Translations under genes and position numbers: made by a program
Shown here: positions 11,901 to 23,707 of the stretch, piece by piece
How the letters are laid out: each line of letters starts with the position of its first letter
Numbering within the stretch: position 1 is the stretch's first letter
Assembly (NCBI GenBank): GCA_001510575.1
Contig: LNGK01000003.1
Coordinates: forward strand, 1,801,741-1,865,740
From: Knoxdaviesia capensis
Lineage: Eukaryota; Ascomycota; Sordariomycetes; Microascales; Gondwanamycetaceae
DNA: 64,000 nucleotides
Direction: 5' to 3'
The notes under the pieces: generated by a model
What the model was told of the DNA's origin: nothing
Database searches by the model: none
Seen by the model: only the letters and a program-made list of their open reading frames with translations

Positions 11901-13800
11901 AGAACCTTAGAGACTCTTTGTACTAGGTACTGGTCCTGTTGTAGGCGTGAAATACTCATGTCTTACACCTCCCACGACATCGAGTATCCCGAAGACTCCA
12001 GAAAACCAGAGAGGACCCAATGGTGGCTACCGCTCGGCTCGATAGGTTTACACAAGTCTATCATACGACAAACAAAGAAATATGCGGTACCAGACCGAGT
12101 AAAGCGTCTCGAGCCGAAGTCAGGCTCTGTACGGGGGACTTTATTTCTGGACGTCACATCACAGCACACAAATTTATTTTGTTCGAGGCAATATAAAAGA
12201 TGTAAATGCCAGGGTCACCGGATGTGAAGGCCGTTGGGTATATTTGCTTTTGAGTTTAGCCACAGAGTGATTGTAGCGAAGACGAGGGGTTCAATATATA
12301 ATTAATATAAATGGTTTTTCCCCATGCTTCCATCCAGCAGTCTGGAAGGCTAGTTAATATGGCTAAGGAAAAACCTGGAGACTTGTCAGCGGGTGTTTCT
12401 TCACGTCTCTCTGGTGGCCAAATACTCCAAGGTTCAACCAACCAAGCCTTGCAGTTTCCAGAATCGTCAGCTACATGCGGCAATCACTATCTACTCGTAG
12501 TGTGAATGTAGATATTCTTATTATTGCACTCTTCTAAGCAAACTACCCGGATTATTGGGTACTTCCCCAGGTACCTCCAGTTCCGCAAAACCCTGAAGTT
12601 AGAGCTATGTCGTGGTATTACACCGAACATTAGTTCTTAAACCGGGACCTAGTGCTAGGGTGAAAGCTGCACGGCCGACCACCGACGGAAGGAACAACAT
12701 GCCGAAGTTCGGGCTTCTTTCCCCCGGTGAGGAAAGCGTCGTTCCTGTCATAATAATTTGTCTTGGCCTTGGTGTATCAAGCAACAGATAAATGGCAGAA
12801 AGTGAGGAAAGAGCGATCGAGGCCTTGTCTCTTGCTTCTGGCTTGACCCGTTGAGCATGACGGTCTAATTTGACGTTCCAGGAAGGTACAGGCTCGGCCT
12901 GGTTTGCCGGAATGACCACATCGCTCTTGCCTTTGATCATGGAACGTCGGCCGCTCCTACTGTTTACGGGCATATCGAACGGATCAAGTAATAGCGTACG
13001 TATGCATAGACGGCATGGTAGGCAAGGAAGGAAGCCTTGTGCCGGCGCTGCCCGGATTTCTCAGATTCCCAGGCTTACCGAGTTTTTCGGCCTCGTGTGA
13101 CATCCATAGGTGTGGATATCTTCCATCTCGTAACAGAAACTAGCTTTCCTACGTACCTGTGAGGACATTACAGAAGTCCCCCGCGGACAAAAATTTTTCT
13201 CTTGACTTTCAATAAATCTTCACGAGCGGCTCAGCAAGGGAACTCTCTGTGAACCAGTCACCAAGCATGTCATGGACAGATGGCTCCTTCTGTCAAAGTC
13301 TTCATCGCGCCTTCTCCAATCACCGCTTAATCTTGGGGCCCTTGTGGGTTTCGTGCTACAGCAGAAGGGCGAAAAAAAAATCTGCAGGAACGGCGGCTAT
13401 ACTGGTTGTGCCTGCCTCATAGTGTCTTGACATCTGGCCAGGTCTTTCTGGAGGGGAAAAAAAAATGCTACCCGGCTTGGAAATACTATTAAATCTATCG
13501 GTTGACCAGTTCACACAACCTAATCTCTTTCTTGACACGATTCACTTGGAGTTTCTTAGGACGCCAATAACGACCAGTGCTTCCAAATGGTCACATATAA
13601 TCCACCTAGGAATTTCGGCGTTCATTTCATCGGGGTTTGTACATATACAACCCTAACCCTTATATTCCGTCATATCTCACGTCACTACTCCAAGTCTGGG
13701 GAAGCTCCAATGACTCGGCCGTCTTTTGGGAACTATAGGCACAAGGCGTCATCCCGATTCTCCCGGTTCGGTCTTCGATCACTGCCGCTGAAATCCTGAG
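8946..13800. other. gene-poor intergenic stretch
   Basis: No supportable gene. Several short frames of 60-185 codons exist on both strands, but none has a recognisable motif, a plausible spliced extension or coding-like composition. There are poly-T/poly-A runs near 11225-11241 and 11660-11673, the latter followed by a short AAT-repeat tract, and a CCCTAACCCT telomere-like motif at 13651-13660. Confidence 0.45.
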
Positions 13801-15632
13801 CGTTAAATAGTAAGTCAGATCAGCATCTTCCCCTTTTGGAATTGGAGTCTTCCGTTGTCCATTGCTCCTGGCAGAAGTTTCGTTTGTCCTTTTGCCCCAA
13901 CACCAAGTCTCACCCCATCAGTCACCTCGAGTTCCTGTATCTTGTATGCAAGATGCAGATGCGGCATTTGTGAATTTTGCCCACGGCCCGGCTGTCCTAC
14001 CGAATCTGCATCCAACCCCATATTTGAAATTGCGTCCTCCTCGTATATTTCATATTTCATATCCCACTTTGCCTTTGTTCCAGCATCCTAGTTTTGGTTG
14101 GCCTGATGCGGTTTCCGTCTGTCTCATCTCCAAACACTTTATTGTAGCGCGACCCCATATCCCCTGACTCCCCTTTACTGGCAATTTCTTAGCCAAGCCT
14201 GGGCGAGGTATAATATAAACCTCGCTCACGCCTATTTGTTGTTGTCAGTTTCGTTGAGATCACTGACACCACTACTGCTTTCTCTTGGTTCAGCTGGATT
14301 TTACCTTCGTTTCCCGGTCGGTTTTTAATACCCGTTGAATATCGCAAACCGCAGAGCGGGCCAGCTCACTTACTTCCAGTTCTGCGGCGGGTCTTTATCT
14401 CTGATCAACAGCACTTCATTCCTGGCTTCTCCGATCCGACACGGACATAACCTGGCCCACATTGCTTGAGTGTTGGTTGATATGATCGATTATACCTGCA
14501 CTACACGCACACACTTTGTCCACACAAGACCGTGCACGCTTTTCACGCCAAAACAAGCGCGAACTTTGTTAGTTACATACCCGGTTCGCCCTAATTCTAA
14601 GGTGCCGACTCCGGAGCTGCTTGATTAGCTTGCCTGCAACCCCCGCATTCTGTGTAATCCTATCTATCCTATCCTATCTGCCTTGGAGTCACGAGCTGCT
14701 GGCATCCAAGCTTAAACTTGTCCAGAACCAAACTGGCAAAGAAGACGACGACATCGAGCCTCGAAATTCCGATTGCTGGCTGTTCCTCCTTTTGGCTGCT
14801 CCAATTGATCACATTATCTTCCTCCATCTACCAGATCTCATCTCCAGCATCTTTTTTCCTCCTTACATCCTCGGCCGCCTCACCACTGATTCCTTCTGGA
14901 TCAAAGGGTCTCTCCCAGCCCACATGCTTTTATTGCAACGGACTTTTGGGTCTTGCTGATATTGTATGAATGCACTTGCACCCCATAATTTCGCCTCTTT
15001 TCCTTGCCATCGATCATCCCTCAACCGTTCTCCCTCTGAATATCGCCGCGGACTTCACGATACGACCTTACCAGTTCGGCCCATATACAATAAGCTCTCT
15101 GCCACTCATAGCAAGGACCACAGCACGAGCCAACTTACAACCATTTCTTTGACAACTGCCAATTTACCACGCAAGTGTCCAAGTACCTTTTGGTTTTTTC
15201 AATCATTTATATCCCTCCCCTGTGTGCGTGCTTTTGGAGGCTGGTCGTGGTGTACGCGGTTTTTTTTTTCTATTTTTTTTTTCGGGTGTTTGTCTAAACT
15301 TCTTTGCCTAGACACCCTAAGCTTGTCCTCCTCCCCAGTCAGTTAGTTGGAGAGCTGTCACTTTTTTTTCTTCTTCTTTCTTTCGATCTTGGTACGACAC
15401 AACCGCTTTCGCCCTTTAAGCCAAACGCCATCTCCCCATACGCCAATACGACAGGTTGTCTTTGCATTTCCGGCTGTTTGTTTGCTTTTGGAATTTCTGT
15501 TAAATCTCCCCCATCGCTTACAGCCACTGCATTTGCGAGGCTATTTTTTATTGGCACCCATTAAACCTGACTGCAGTTCTTGTCACCTACCTAAACGACT
15601 CCCCTGACATTACTGTCGCTTTTTCATTGGCA
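13801..15632 (+). promoter_or_regulatory. long pyrimidine-rich upstream region / probable 5' leader of the F-box gene
   Basis: This 1.8-kb stretch is strongly C/T-rich on the plus strand, as is common for fungal promoters and 5' untranslated regions. A TATA-like element sits at 14209-14218. If transcription starts shortly after it, the leader would be about 1.4 kb long and contain several upstream ATGs. An alternative is a shorter leader starting nearer 15633. No spliced coding exon was found that joins it to the F-box frame. Confidence 0.5.
14203..14225 (+). promoter_or_regulatory. TATA-like element inside a 7-bp inverted repeat
   Basis: GCGAGGT (14203-14209) and ACCTCGC (14219-14225) are perfect reverse complements flanking the 9-base AT-rich spacer ATAATATAA. 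The spacer resembles a TATA element and is followed within about 20 bases by pyrimidine-rich DNA. It may be a core promoter or a dimeric regulator site; the function is inferred. Confidence 0.5.
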
Positions 15633-17712
15633 ATGGTCTCACGAGTTGAAAGTCGGCATTCAGTAATCAAGGGCCACTCCTCCGCGCGGGGGACCAATGA
15701 TACATGCGAATCTTCACGAAAGCCACGTCTATGTGCCGAATCCCATATAGTGCCCGGCGACTGCTTCTCTTCCATTTCCCCCCGACTTGCATCGGGCTCC
15801 AAGAGCAAACGCCATCGCCGATATGATTCTGCCCTCGACGACTATCTGTGTGATATAACATCTGATGGCCTTTCTCCCAACGGCTCAATAGGGCATGCCG
15901 AATCACCAATGGCGTACGAAATGGGTAAGACTCCCCTAACTCCGTTGGCTCTGCAAAGAGCTATCGTCATGTCCTGGCTGATCTACTACACTCACTTGTG
16001 TCGAATCCAAAATGTATCACGGATCTGACGGTGCCTAACTGCACATACACCCTCTTACTTACTCACTCGCTCACCTGGAATCTTCTGAGACCTCAAGCAA
16101 TATAATTTTCATCTGGTCGGCTAACACATGCATATTAACTCTAAAATTTCACACAGAGTCGTCGCCAGAGCCTTCTTCTTCAATATCTGAGGTCAACGAT
16201 GGCGGCCTGCTGTCCCTCCCAGTCGAGTTGCTTCATCACATCATATCGTTTCTTTCGCCCACTGAACATGCTCGATTTTCTGGTACCTGCCGAGCTCTGT
16301 ACCACAGTTCAAACGACGATACTCTGTGGCAGAAGAGGGTTCAAGAGAATGTTCCCGGTGTCAAGGTCTCTTCGCCCTATCCGATGGCATCATTTCGAGA
16401 GCTTTATGCCGCTCACGACTCGCGATGGTTTCTTCCAAAGTTCAAAATCTGGTTTTCTGACCGGGATCTGAGTGGAAAGATAGTGCTTGCCAGATATGAC
16501 CAGTGGAGAGGGTGCATCGAAGGCTACCACTTGTTAGCGTTCAACCGAGCCGAGTCTCATGTCTGGACAGTGGGTGGGAATCGAATTGTGATTCATGGGT
16601 TCAATCCGGAGATCAAACTCCACAAAGACAAACCAGTTGTTCAGCTTCATGCCAATAGCAAACTTCAAAACTGGGATGGGTTTGCCCCGGAAATTCCCAT
16701 GTCTCTGGGCGGCGCCGAGAACAATCTGTTCTCTAATTTCGTTCTGACTAAACCCGTGGACGAACTGGAGAAAGCCGGCATGAATCTCTTAGAGTACCCC
16801 TATGACGGAATCTGGCCACCATCGACGATTCCTGCACGGTTGCGAGTGCACGGAATTACCCTCGACGATTCCGACCGACCGGAGATCCCGAGTTACCCCG
16901 CCAGCCGGTCAGAAGTTTGCGATCGGGCGTTTCGAGTTCGTCAATGGGTTGAGATGGGAGGAAGCCCGCCAGTAGCACCGTCGGCCATGTTAGGACAAGG
17001 ATTGGCCAACATGGTTGATCTACTGAGTGTCGGTGGCTCAAACCCGATCCGAGTGCCGCCATACCATATGCCAGTACGCATGGGCGAATCGACGTCGACC
17101 TTTGCCACCCTAGACCCGGAGCTGTACACACCGACGGCGACAAGACCGTGGAGAGGCATCTGGGTTGGCGACTACGGCGGCCACGGATGCGAGTTTGTTC
17201 TGATTCACCAACCTGACGACGAGCCTGTTCCAAATAAGGCCCTTGGACTTATCCGGCAGCCGGATGAACCCGAACGTGAGTGGGAACAGAGGCAGCTGAG
17301 GGCCCGAGTATATCGCGGAAGACTTGCAGCTATTAAGCTGACGGGAGACGTCAATATTCCTCGTGGCGAGACTACATTTGTGGTCGATGATATGGGAGAG
17401 GCCGGCTTTGCTGGGGTTTGGGAGGGCGACCCATTTCCCGGGGCGGTGAAAATCAAGAGCCGAGGCCATATCGCCGAGGCGGGATTCACACAAGGTACGT
17501 TTTACTACTTTGTTTGCTTGGTATAGATGAAGGCTCTACCAACATTTACCAACAGGGTAACCGGACTAACGGAAAAACTCCAACCAATAGATCAATACAT
17601 GGAATCGCACCTGGTGCTGATTTCCAAAGATATCATTGCCCAGCACTGGATCAAGTTCGGACACATCAGCTTCTTCCACCGGCTGAATATCGACCAGATA
17701 CTGGCCAGTTGA
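15633..17712 (+). CDS. F-box domain protein (three exons)
   Basis: Proposed 583-aa protein from exons 15633-15924, 16157-17494 and 17591-17712. Introns have GTAAGA..CAG and GTACGT..TAG ends, and reading phase is kept at both junctions. The N-terminal 115 residues are polar and Ser-rich. The F-box begins at about residue 118 (LPVELLHHIISFLSP, then a CRALYH segment), which in this superfamily binds Skp1 in SCF ubiquitin ligases. Downstream are Trp/aromatic-rich segments (for example WRGIWVGDYGGHG near 17148-17187) and a conserved-looking last exon ending HISFFHRLNIDQIL. That C-terminal half has no repeat domain (WD40, LRR) that I can see, so the substrate is unknown. The ATG at 15633 is the first in frame after the leader. 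Confidence 0.85.
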
Positions 17713-18777
17713 AGTCTGGGCGGCATACACTGTGCCCCCCCTTTCATGATGACGACAAATTTCATGAGAACACGCTATTCACGAGCGACGTTCACCGGTT
17801 ACGAATCCATAGCGGAATTATGGTTTTCAGACCGGAGTTCTTATCACCAGTGTTATGTTAACACTGGCTGTTTTATTACTATGCACATTGATAGCGTTTT
17901 CGGACATGCTTGGGGTGATCCCCACAGCCTCGCAAATATTGATTTTGTTTCTTCTTCTTTGTACCCTTTTGTTTCTTTTCTCCTGAGGATTCTTGCATTA
18001 GATGAGGAACAGCTGTGAAGCCCACGGTCATGGCTGCTTTCTTCCTTTTTTTTTTTTCTTTTTGTAAAGGGGGGCCGCGGATCTGAAGGGGCAGTACCTG
18101 TTTCCTTCGATTATTGCATGAAGGGATGGCGAGGTAGTCCAAGGTCAGGTTATCTTTGAGACATGCTGCTAGCTGTTAATTCACCTTGGACCAAGACATT
18201 GTGGCATGTACAGACTGAATGCAACGGAATTTCCGCAAACATCCTGTATCGTTTATCTTGCCGTGGTTGGTGACGGCAAAAGATGTGATGGCGTCATTCT
18301 GGGTAGGGGTTTAAACGACTGGGGACATCCTGGGCAGAAGGCCAGATCTGATCTACTATAAGCCGGGAGATACGAAGATCTCAGGAAGTGAGGTCGGTCG
18401 GCGGAGTCGATCGGACGGAAGATGGATAATTCTCGGATAAAACTTGTTGGCGCATGTGAAACGGTGACGTGAGGTGGATGACGGATTTATCTCTTGCCTT
18501 TACGTGTCCGGAGTTATTGGCGACACAATGTTTTTCTTTCTCTAGAGAGTCCGGTGCTTTCGGCCTATGTGATACTGCTACGACTTATGCCAGATTCCAG
18601 GCCCTGAGGTTTTTGACACCGATTTCCTGCATCCTTCATCACAACCAGCGACTTACATCAAACGCGGGAATCGGGAATCGGATCTTGAGCACGCGACACT
18701 AGTTGTGGGGCTACAAAGACGTCAATCTCGACTCAACAGACAAACGCTTCATCCGACACAATCAGACCTCGCTCCCG
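17713..18777. other. intergenic region between the F-box and DUF1769 genes
   Basis: No gene is supportable. A poly-T/CT-rich tract (about 18040-18065) may belong to the 3' region of the F-box gene. The second half should contain the promoter of the gene starting at 18778; no clear TATA element was identified. Confidence 0.5.
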
Positions 18778-19845
18778 ATGGCGGAGAACTACGTGTTCCG
18801 GGTGACGGCGGGCACTAGCTACGACGAGGCCACGCACGTCGAGGTGCCGGTGAACACGGCGAAATGTGCGCGGGTGGATGGCCCGCTGGGCACGGTCGAG
18901 GTGTGGATGAGAGTGCACAATTACCGCGGAGTCCCGGCGGACTTGCCCAGGACATCGCCGTATTTCACGGTCGAGCCGGCGAAGAAGCGTGGGGACTTGT
19001 TTGGGTTTGCGGTGCGGTTCACGCCGAAAGCGCCGGATTCGAAGGCGACTACTACGGCACCAACTCAGGGCGGAGCGGCCAAAGCGACAGCGACAGGGAT
19101 CGGCAGCCACGACTTGGAGTTCGGCAACGACCTGGCGCACCCGGTGCGCGACCACCTGCCGCCGGGCTTCGGCACGGCACTGCGCATCGTGAAGTGGCTG
19201 ATTGACCCGGGCATCGACGGCGACCCGTACGCGGACGTGCCGTACCTGTACGGCGTGGCGCTGAGCTCGTTCAACACGGTGCACGTGGCGGGCGCGGGGC
19301 GCATGGACGACGCGTTCGGTCTAGCAGTCGACGAGGGCGGCAGCCCCGCGGGTCTGCAGATGCGGGCCGCCGCCGGCGTGCCGACCGACTCGGCGGCGCG
19401 CATCCGCTGGGCGCTGCGGGCGAACCCCGACACCAGCGGGTTCGTGTACGAGTACGGCGTGCCGCACTGCTTCGACTTCGCCATTCCGTTCCTCGACTTC
19501 GACACGTTCAACCTCAAGCTGCCCGGGTTCTCGCTGGGCCTGCTGCGCTGGTGGGACGGCCAGGCCGTGCGGTATGTGCTGCGCAACCGCGTGTCCGGCG
19601 ACGTGTACCTGGTGCTCCAGATTGCGCTGTTCCCGAAGGAGTGTGTGGCGGCGGACGGGTCGTTGATTCCCGGGTCACGGCCGGGGTTGCGGGTTGAACC
19701 GGGGACGAAGAAACAGGAGGGCGTGGCGTGGAAATACGGGGGGCCGCCGTCGGAACCCGACTCAGAGAAGGAGACGGAAGCGAAGGAAGATGGGAGACAG
19801 GAGGAGGCTGTTGAGACAGGCGGAGGGGACAAGGCGGTTGCATAG
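18778..19845 (+). CDS. DUF1769-family protein (UPF0590-like)
   Basis: 355-aa single-exon protein beginning MAENYVFRVTAG. The N-terminal pattern (YVFRVTAGTSYDEATHVEVPVN) and the central/C-terminal blocks with WLIDPGIDGDPYADVPYLYG, FDFAIPFLDFDTFNLKLPG and VRYVLRNR match what I know of the fungal DUF1769 family (fission-yeast UPF0590 proteins); its molecular function is not established. No signal peptide or membrane segment is visible. The last 45 residues are Glu/Lys/Gly-rich and look disordered. The frame is open upstream to 18703, but the first in-frame ATG is 18778. It converges with the unknown minus-strand gene ending at 19956, leaving 110 bases between stop codons. Confidence 0.85.
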   Translation: MAENYVFRVTAGTSYDEATHVEVPVNTAKCARVDGPLGTVEVWMRVHNYRGVPADLPRTSPYFTVEPAKKRGDLFGFAVRFTPKAPDSKATTTAPTQGGAAKATATGIGSHDLEFGNDLAHPVRDHLPPGFGTALRIVKWLIDPGIDGDPYADVPYLYGVALSSFNTVHVAGAGRMDDAFGLAVDEGGSPAGLQMRAAAGVPTDSAARIRWALRANPDTSGFVYEYGVPHCFDFAIPFLDFDTFNLKLPGFSLGLLRWWDGQAVRYVLRNRVSGDVYLVLQIALFPKECVAADGSLIPGSRPGLRVEPGTKKQEGVAWKYGGPPSEPDSEKETEAKEDGRQEEAVETGGGDKAVA

Positions 19846-19955
19846 AGGATATATGGTTGGAACAAGGGCGTCTCGATAGAATTGCTTCATAACATGCTTC
19901 AAGAAATTGTCAACGGGTATATCGTGAAACTAAAGAACAGGCCATCTCCCTTTTC

Positions 19956-20876
19956 CTAGATTCTGCGTACAACTTGGGCCATGCCGGCGACCAGGCCACT
20001 GTCCGCGTGAGAGCGGTAGAGACCACAGTCTTGGCCGTCATCATTCGAGACAACCGCTCCGCGGAAGGTGTCCGGGAGAGTGGTAGGCGTCCCCGTCTCC
20101 TCCTGGCCGAGGAACACCCAGAAAAAGCCATGCTTGCACAGCGCCGACGCGCGGAACGGGACCGACACGGCGGTGACGACGCCGTCGACATATCCGCCCT
20201 GGGGCCGCCGCACCCAGCACATTTCCCCCAGAGCCAGCTCGCCTTCCGGGCGGGGCGACATACGCACGGCCGCGTCGATAGCCTCCGGGCCTGGCGTCGG
20301 GCTGGCGGCGGTGCGGGGGCCCGGGTCGGTGCGGAGTCCGCGGTCGGACTCCCGGCGGAAGCGGATGCGCAGGGTGCCGACGGCGCCGGCGAGCCGGCTC
20401 AGCGTGAGCTGGCCGGCGGGCGTGGCCAGCAGCTCGTCGTCGACGAACACGTCGACAAAGTGCTGGAGGGTCACCGCGACCTCGGAGACACACACGCGGG
20501 GCGCGTGTTCGCCGACGTTGGCGCGCACCATGGCGGCGACCGTGCGGGCAGTCGCCATGGTGATGGCCGGCGGGTCGGTCAGGCGCGGGTCGGTGGCGGC
20601 GAGCGGTCTGCCGCGGTCGCCGCGGATCTGCGGCAGCGCGGGCGCGAACAGGTTCCGCCGCACGGGCTCTGCGGCCGGACAGAGGATCATCGGCACGCCG
20701 CCGATGGTCTTGGGCCAGGAGCCGCGCGGCAGTGTCTCCACCTCGAAGACCACGAAGGCGCGCTTGTGGCCGATGGTCACGCTCTTAGTTGTGGGGAAGA
20801 GGCCGCACAGGGTGGCGTGGACCTCCTGGCCCGTGACGTCGACCTCTTCATCTTGGAGGTTGAATGTGAGGAGCAT
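19956..20876 (-). CDS. hypothetical protein, 306 aa, unrecognised
   Basis: Single-exon frame with an ATG at 20876. I do not recognise the family. It reads as a folded protein rather than an antisense shadow: alternating hydrophobic beta-like segments at the start (MLLTFNLQDEEVDVTG, then VTIGHKRAFVVFEVETLP), a middle alpha-like part with a VFVDDELLATPAGQLTLSRLAG segment, a Pro/Arg-rich linker around residues 180-205, and a C-terminal block with GEMCWVRRPQGGYVDGVVTAV and HGFFWVFLGQEE. The block with W, G and aromatic spacing could be a small beta-barrel, but that is speculation. The opposite strand also has long frames here, with arginine/alanine-rich shadow composition, so strand choice rests on composition. 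No signal peptide or TM helix. Confidence 0.6.
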   Translation of the reverse strand: MLLTFNLQDEEVDVTGQEVHATLCGLFPTTKSVTIGHKRAFVVFEVETLPRGSWPKTIGGVPMILCPAAEPVRRNLFAPALPQIRGDRGRPLAATDPRLTDPPAITMATARTVAAMVRANVGEHAPRVCVSEVAVTLQHFVDVFVDDELLATPAGQLTLSRLAGAVGTLRIRFRRESDRGLRTDPGPRTAASPTPGPEAIDAAVRMSPRPEGELALGEMCWVRRPQGGYVDGVVTAVSVPFRASALCKHGFFWVFLGQEETGTPTTLPDTFRGAVVSNDDGQDCGLYRSHADSGLVAGMAQVVRRI

Positions 20877-23707
20877 GGCTGTCTCGGGGGCGTCGGGCCT
20901 TGCGGCTTGTTGGAGGCTAGAGAAGGATGCAAATGCTGGAATGTCTTCCGATGTGGGCGATGGGAGATATGAGGGCTGGAAGGTAGGAACATCAGCCAGA
21001 ATGCTGAGGATATGCCAGGTTGGGTGAGAGGTGACTGAGGGATGATGGTGAAAGACGAAGAAACGAACTACTGAAGGGCAGAAAAAGTGTCATGCGTTAG
21101 GGGGTCTTGACTCAGAAAATGAGGGGAAGCCTATTGATTACTGTATGAAGATATCTGAGCAAGAGAGTGAGCTGCTCCTCGTGACAGACACTTACATGAA
21201 GAGTCGGTAATATAGGGTCTAACCCTATCCGTCGGCCATCCAAGTCGAGCTTGTCTGTTGAGACCCGCCGATCGGCCCAAGCCGTAGTTAGCGGATCCAG
21301 GCCGGGTGGGCCATTGCAAATCCAGGGTTTATACATCAATCATATCGATCCTTTTCTCATCCTATTCTTGTAGGCCGCATTTAAGAGTAGAAAGGTTCGC
21401 AGCATGACGGCCGGCGCGTCTGGAGATATGCGCACCGGCTATCCTCACCTCAGACCTGGCTTACGCTGGAAACCGTCTGCCGCCTGGAAATCTACGCGGG
21501 GCTATCTTATGACGGCTCCGATACGAGATTTTATCATCGAGGCCGAAGAAGAGGTCCCAGACGAAGTGAAGGCGGCTTGTTTTCTTTCGTCACACCCCGC
21601 AAACACGGTCTGTTGAATAGCGAGCTGAGGGCTGGCTTCGGCCTTCTTCTCCGCCAAGCCTGTCCCGATACCAGGAGACCCCCCGGCATCAGCCGATGCT
21701 GCCCCGGGCACTTTTCCGCTCCGCGGCCTCATCCGGACGGAAACGGTGCGCAAACACCCCGGTTGTCGAAGTTGGTCTCATTGCCCCGAACCATAAGAGG
21801 TGTTGCGGGGCCCAAGCCGCCGCTCTTCACGGGCGAGGTGGCCTATCACGAGCTGTTTGATCGGTCTTCACGACGAGGAGAAGAATAAAAACAAGAAGAA
21901 GCAGGAGAGCTTGGCTGATCGAGAGAGACGCCGAGAGGAGTGTGGTGAAGGAAACAGATCTGTATTCTTTGTTGAATGACAGACAGCACGGTGGAAGGGG
22001 GTTTTCAAAGTTAGTAGACGATTGGCGGGATTTTCCAGATATATGTGTCGCTGCGTAACAACTGGTGGAAATGACATTGATGGTGATTCGCTCTTTGACG
22101 TTCCTTTGTTGCCTCAGGCCCAGAACCGGGCTGGGGTGGGTGGTGATAGGTGGTGCGACACGGGGTTTGCGGATATAGTACGGTCTAGCTGCGGAGCTGC
22201 GGAGAGAGAGCCGTGGAACACGGTTACGCGATATGAGGCGAGGGTGACATGACTGACGGCACGGCGCGACTTCGACCGCGATGCCCGGACTAGACACGGG
22301 CCCGGCGGCTGGCTCTGCTCTTCAATGGTGTGTGTGTACCGTCAGCAGCTGAAGATACTCGCGCCCTTTCCCCGTGGGCATCATAGGTGGACATGGCGTG
22401 AGATACTACTTCTGCTTTTAAAGTTGTTTGTCGTTGAAGTAGCGCTGGCTTAAGGCTAGTTCTATGGAGAACAAGCAAGCATGGATCTGGGGGAGAACAG
22501 ACGTTGTGGATACTTGCCACAGGCGGAGGAGAGGCGTGAGGGCAAAAAGAAGGTTAAATAAAGCCAGGCTAACTCAATTCTGACTGCTGAAAAGCGAGGG
22601 AAATTGAGCCGAGGAGGTTGAAATTGCAGATATGCTTGTTTTGGGGGAGGGTTTCCTGGGTGTTGCTAACCCTCACAACTCCGCGGCCGGGCCGGCGACG
22701 GCGGCTCGTTTGGCCGTCGCGTTGACTGTGTATGTAGTCCTATGGAGATACACCTGACCCGGATCCAGGTGAAGAGCACAACAACAGAGACAACTCCGAT
22801 CAAACGACCGAGGTCTCCCTGGCACATGCACCCTCCTCGACAGGCTCTTGTCAAGTGCCGTGCACGAGGCGGAATGTGCGGGATGTGTGAACTCCGCACG
22901 CAGAGTGCCATTCAGCGTGTTACTGCCCCCAGTAGTCGTGCTGTACGTGCACTATATGTGCAGGTTTTGTGGTCAAGGAGGGCCCTGCTTGTCATTTTGG
23001 AACAGGAATCGTGGTATTTCAGGGGGGGAAGAGGATGTAAGTGACTGGCTGTTGGTGGACAAACGATGAAGGAATATATATCTGGGCTTGATTTGTGACT
23101 TTTTGGATTCCGCTTCCTCTTCCTCTTCCTCTTCCTCTTCCTCTTCCTCTTTTTTAATGCCAGGATGGTCCTGTTTTGAAGCTTCACTCCCATCTTGAGG
23201 TTTTCCCTGCCAGCCGTGATATTCGGTTCCCGATACCACCCCGGAGAGATCTGCGAAGGGTCCACCTGTAACTCTCTCGTCCTATCGCTCATTTCTCTTC
23301 TGCTCCCCGCTTTGATTTTCCTTTCTTTCTGCACCCAGATCTCCCGATCCTTTCCCCTTTCAACTCAGCATCCGTATCATATGCGTGCGAGTGTGGTTCC
23401 TGAGACAAATCGCCCGATATCCAGAACAGCGGGATATATTTTCTGGTAGGTTCAAAAAGAAAGAGAAACCTTCCAGACTGCCCCATGGAAGCTCTCGGCA
23501 TGCTACGTTGGCGAGAATCTTGGCATTCCTTTTTTGCAGAACAGGGTGACAGATTGGAGATGTTCTAATTTTATATCGATTGATCTTATCGCCGTGTAAG
23601 TGGTGAGCTTGGAAGATGTAGCTGACGCGATGATATCTTACTTCTCCTTCTTAGGTTTGACTAGGACTACTCTATTTTCATAATTATAGATCTTCCATAT
23701 CTCCGCC
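20877..23707. other. intergenic region upstream of the MFS transporter
   Basis: About 2.8 kb without a supportable gene. It includes a TTCCTC hexamer array at 23114-23151 and CT-rich DNA at 23270-23360. The promoters of both the minus-strand gene starting at 20876 and the transporter starting at 23708 should lie here. Short frames at 21404-21888 and 22742-23044 show no motif. Confidence 0.5.
23114..23151 (+). repeat. TTCCTC hexamer microsatellite
   Basis: Six or more tandem TTCCTC units followed by a short T run. The tract is homopyrimidine on the plus strand and lies 550 bases upstream of the MFS transporter. Confidence 0.9.

Noticed and set aside
20068..21027. 319-codon plus-strand frame opposite the 306-aa unknown
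   Set aside because: Arg/Ser/Ala-rich with little hydrophobic patterning; the minus frame looks more protein-like, though this is a judgement on composition only.
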